A stretch of DNA of 28,087 nt from JAAZGD01 sp034003765 (GTDB lineage Bacteria > Bacillota > Clostridia > Peptostreptococcales > Anaerovoracaceae), in assembly GCA_034003765.1 (NCBI GenBank), contig JAVEXZ010000020.1:1-28087 (forward strand). Reading direction: 5' to 3'. The position numbers and the translations under genes are program-made. The notes under the pieces are model-generated. The model worked only from the letters and a program-made list of their open reading frames with translations, had not been told where the DNA came from and searched no databases. Of this stretch, positions 25,582 to 28,087 are shown piece after piece. Every line of letters begins with the position of its first letter. Position 1 is the stretch's first letter.

Positions 25582-25656
25582 AAAATATAAGCCTGAATTA
25601 AAATAAGATAGTATAGATTTTAGAAAAGGGTAAAGGATAAATGGGAGGAGTTAAAA

Positions 25657-27366
25657 ATGTATAAAAAAACAATTGGCTTGCTGGTGATTTTCATGTTCAT
25701 TATAACTAGCTCTGTAATTTCATATGGGGCGACAGCATCATCAGGTGTTAATGTTACTCTTCCTGTGTTTAAAGTAGCACTAAATGGAGTGGTTATGGAA
25801 AATGAATATAGCAAATATCCTTTGATTGTATATAAAGATATTACATACTTTCCAATGACCTACAGTGATTGTCGGTATCTTGGAATAGAGACAAGCTGGA
25901 AAGGAAACGAAGAGGGCCTTGTAATAGACACCACAGATATAACAGGCGCATATACTCCATATAAAACTCAGGCAAAGAATAGTAGAAGTTATAGGGCTAC
26001 AGTTCCTAATTTCCCCATCAAGATAAATGGAGAAATGATAAATAATGCTAAGGAAGCTTATCCCTTATTATCTTTTCGTGACATTACATACTTTCCGATA
26101 ACCTGGAGATTTGGAGTTGATGAGTTTGGCTGGGATTACAGTTTTGATTCAAAAAATGGACTTAGGATTAATTCGAAAAACATTCATTTGCTGGAAACAG
26201 AAATCCCAAATGACAAAGCGGAAGGCTGGGACACTATGGCTATAGCCAAGGGATATCTTTATTATGTGGGAACAAAAGGGCGTATAATGCAAGCAGAGAT
26301 TTATACTGGAAATAGCTCGGACAGCGATAAAGCAATAATAAAGAAGACAAGCAGTAAAGTTGCTTATCAGCTTCCTCTACATACAATGAGTGATGGTAAA
26401 TCCTATGTTATTCCCAGTCTTTATTCCAAAGACGGTAAAGCCTACCTCACATATTCAAATGGTGGTGCCACTATGGGAACAGACTATCTCCTTCTTCTTG
26501 ATAGTAGTGGTGGAACTTTACTTAATAGTTCAAGAAATGAGTTGAAATCTTTTGGAGATAAAGAGTTTCAATGGTGGGCAGGACCTGCTCCAGGCCCAGG
26601 GAATTTATACATGAAAACAGATGACCCACTTTATTCTAAGGAAACAGGTTATGAAGGATGGAAAAAGATAGGTGATCCTGACTACCTATACGGGTGGAAT
26701 TGGAAGATCAGAGATGATAGCGAAAGCTCTAGTGGAAGCCAAGGAGGCAGTGGATCCCAGGACTGCTATCTTGTTGGGGAGAATTTATATATTCTCGGAT
26801 TTAATATGAAGCAGGGTGAAGCATATCTTGAGAAAGGGGGCAGCAAACCTACAACTGGGATATACCAGATAAATATCAAAAGTAATGAAACTCGAAGAAT
26901 CAGTGAAGAAGAGGTTTTAGCCTTTAGGGTTGAGGGTGACTTTATTTATTATCACAATAACTATGTGGAGTTCTTCGAGTATAAGATCTCTGAAAACAAG
27001 GAATCTCCCATTGGTGAAAGAAATCAACGAGCAAACAATTACGTTGAGGACTTCCAAGTTCTAGCTGGTAATCTGTATTTTAAAAGTGGAGTTGACCATG
27101 GACTATATAATTCTCAATATGACTTGCTAGGCTGGGGCGTGGGAGAATTGAAGTTGACAGGATCCAATGAAGCATATATTGCTTGTACTCTTTCTGGGAA
27201 CAATCAAATACCTGATAGAGTTATGGTATTTGATAAAACCGGCAAAAAAGTATTTAGATCTTCAGATGAAACATCTGCCATAACCGTGGAAGGAAACAAG
27301 GTTTATTATTACAATAAAAACACTAATACAGTGTGTGTGGGAGATTTCGAAAAAAAATTAATTTGA
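25657..27366 (+). CDS. Secreted protein with two CuAO-N-like stalk repeats and a propeller-like body
   Basis: A 569-residue exported protein. A signal peptide covers about 1-27 (MYKKTIGLLVIFMFIITS core, cleavage near YGATA). Two tandem repeats at 38-90 and 119-171 share the layout NG-x9-YPL-x4-DITYFP-x19-GL-I, resembling the copper amine oxidase N-terminal (PF07833) stalk repeat found in clostridial surface proteins. From about 185 onward short units such as KGYLYYVG, GENLYILG, GDFIYYHNN, AGNLYFKSG and GNKVYYYN recur, suggesting a DUF5050-like beta-propeller. No enzyme motif is seen. GGGAGGAG precedes the ATG. It probably sits in the cell wall and binds a ligand or polymer; its link to the SEDS/PBP pair is positional. 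Confidence 0.8.
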   Translation: MYKKTIGLLVIFMFIITSSVISYGATASSGVNVTLPVFKVALNGVVMENEYSKYPLIVYKDITYFPMTYSDCRYLGIETSWKGNEEGLVIDTTDITGAYTPYKTQAKNSRSYRATVPNFPIKINGEMINNAKEAYPLLSFRDITYFPITWRFGVDEFGWDYSFDSKNGLRINSKNIHLLETEIPNDKAEGWDTMAIAKGYLYYVGTKGRIMQAEIYTGNSSDSDKAIIKKTSSKVAYQLPLHTMSDGKSYVIPSLYSKDGKAYLTYSNGGATMGTDYLLLLDSSGGTLLNSSRNELKSFGDKEFQWWAGPAPGPGNLYMKTDDPLYSKETGYEGWKKIGDPDYLYGWNWKIRDDSESSSGSQGGSGSQDCYLVGENLYILGFNMKQGEAYLEKGGSKPTTGIYQINIKSNETRRISEEEVLAFRVEGDFIYYHNNYVEFFEYKISENKESPIGERNQRANNYVEDFQVLAGNLYFKSGVDHGLYNSQYDLLGWGVGELKLTGSNEAYIACTLSGNNQIPDRVMVFDKTGKKVFRSSDETSAITVEGNKVYYYNKNTNTVCVGDFEKKLI

Positions 27367-27391
27367 CAAGTCTATAAAGAAAGTATATAGT
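27363..27391 (+). promoter_or_regulatory. Promoter of the thiamine-regulated operon
   Basis: TTGACA (27363-27368), 17-base spacer, TATAGT (27386-27391). The -35 box overlaps the TGA stop codon (27364-27366) of the preceding gene. Transcription would begin near 27398, right at the riboswitch. Confidence 0.75.
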
Positions 27392-27395
27392 ACGT

Positions 27396-27487
27396 GAAAA
27401 GGGAGCTGACACAAAGTCGGCTGAGAGGAAACTCGTAATGTTTCGACCTGTAACCTGATTTGGATAATGCCAACGTAGGGATATTTA
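27396..27487 (+). ncRNA. TPP riboswitch (THI element)
   Basis: The conserved thiamine pyrophosphate aptamer core is present: GGGAGC, then CTGAGA after the stem AGCTGAC/GTCGGCT (27404-27410 with 27416-27422), a variable arm GAAAC/GTTTC, then ACCTGATTTGGATAATGCC with stem TTGG/CCAA, and the terminal CGTAGGGA. The P1 closing helix is weak by eye. It is followed by a terminator and a thiamine-precursor-type transporter gene, so high TPP should stop transcription. Confidence 0.93.
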
Positions 27488-27493
27488 GATTGA

Positions 27494-27527
27494 AGAGTCT
27501 TTATTCCGTAGGGATAAAGACTTTTTT
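27494..27527 (+). terminator. Riboswitch-controlled intrinsic terminator
   Basis: AGTCTTTATTCC and GGGATAAAGACT (27496-27507, 27511-27522) form a 12-bp stem (one T-G pair) with loop GTA, followed by six T. It lies 7 bases after the aptamer. Its left arm TATTCC can also pair with GGGATA at the aptamer's 3' end (27478-27483), a possible antiterminator. Confidence 0.85.
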
Positions 27528-27555
27528 ATTACGAAAAAACTCGCGGGGTGAAAAA

Positions 27556-28087
27556 TTGAAAAGACAACAACTAGAAAAAATCTATCCCATAGGAGCAATC
27601 TTAATCCTCCTCCTTCTATGGCAAGCTGGTGTAGGCCTGGGTTTTGTTGACACTTTTTCTATTCCCTCCCCTTTCGCAATTTGCATGGCTTTGTTTTATG
27701 AAAAGTATGTTTTGCTAGAACATCTAGCAATTACTTTGTTGGAAGGTTTTCTGGGTGTCCTTCTTTCGGCCATACTTGCAATTGCTATTGCCGTGCTTAT
27801 GAATTTATCACAGGCAGTGAAACACACAATCTATCCATTATTGGTGTTCTCTCAAACCGTGCCAATCATTGTGCTTGCTCCACTATTTGCTATGTGGTTT
27901 GGTTTTGGGATCTTGCCGAAAATTGTGGTAGTCACCTTAATCTGTTTTTTCCCTATAACGGTTAGCATCACGGAAGGCTTTTCAGAGGTAGACCCAGAGC
28001 TAATTGATATGATGCGATCTATGGGAGCTAGCAAGTATCATATCTTTACTAAAGTTCAATTTCCAGCAGTTCTAGGCCCTTTCTTTT
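27556..28087 (+). CDS. ABC transporter permease, ThiX-like (3' end outside window)
   Basis: The first 177 codons of a binding-protein-dependent transporter permease of the SsuC/TauC/ThiX family. After a short basic N terminus come a hydrophobic helix (ILILLLLWQAGVGLG), the phrase VDTFSIPSPFAI, and several further helices. The EAA loop that contacts the ATPase is seen as EVDPELIDMMRSMGASKYHIF. The start is TTG 27556 with GGGGTG 5 bases upstream. The TPP riboswitch points to import of a pyrimidine precursor of thiamine (HMP or formylaminopyrimidine) or thiamine itself; partner ThiY/ThiZ genes would lie beyond the window. Confidence 0.88.
   Translation, partial: MKRQQLEKIYPIGAILILLLLWQAGVGLGFVDTFSIPSPFAICMALFYEKYVLLEHLAITLLEGFLGVLLSAILAIAIAVLMNLSQAVKHTIYPLLVFSQTVPIIVLAPLFAMWFGFGILPKIVVVTLICFFPITVSITEGFSEVDPELIDMMRSMGASKYHIFTKVQFPAVLGPFF

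Overview
The window looks like chromosome from a low-GC Gram-positive bacterium, most likely a member of the Clostridia (Bacillota). Pointers are AGGAGG-type ribosome binding sites, many short intergenic gaps, a Trk potassium operon beside a membrane pyrophosphatase, the pheS-pheT-zapA-mutS2 order, tRNA genes with encoded CCA, a PadR/DUF2812 pair, and a TPP riboswitch that appears to act through a terminator. The species cannot be named from sequence alone. One run of 100 N (24196-24295) marks an assembly gap, so this is a draft scaffold.

Layout. 1-404 holds the 3' end of a membrane-bound ion-pumping pyrophosphatase (hppA). A hairpin with A and T tracts on its two sides separates it from a minus-strand operon, 6027 down to 519: trkA, two trkH paralogues and a CynX-type MFS permease. 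Divergent from trkA is a plus-strand core-gene block: ftsZ with its own promoter and terminator, a SpoU/TrmH RNA methyltransferase, pheS, pheT, zapA, mutS2 and argS. Next come two radical SAM genes (one with an unusual CX4CX2C cluster motif, one B12-binding/DUF4080) and a TPR protein (16530-20251). A tRNA operon (Asn-GTT, Leu-TAA, initiator Met-CAT) with a clear promoter and terminator ends this block.

Behind the tRNA terminator lies an accessory-looking module (20855-27366): an autoregulated-looking padR gene, a DUF2812 membrane protein interrupted by one in-frame stop, an FHA-domain/SEDS (FtsW/RodA) fusion, its partner class B penicillin-binding protein (broken by the assembly gap), a DMT-family exporter, and a secreted protein with two copper-amine-oxidase-N-type stalk repeats and a propeller-like body. 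The window ends with a TPP riboswitch and the start of a ThiX-type ABC permease.

How the parts relate. FtsZ and ZapA act together in the division ring. TrkA probably gates both TrkH subunits, and the pyrophosphatase supplies an ion gradient. The best candidate for an under-described system is the PadR-controlled FHA-SEDS/PBP pair: a peptidoglycan polymerase with a phosphothreonine-reading domain built in, and no Ser/Thr kinase or phosphatase gene in the window.
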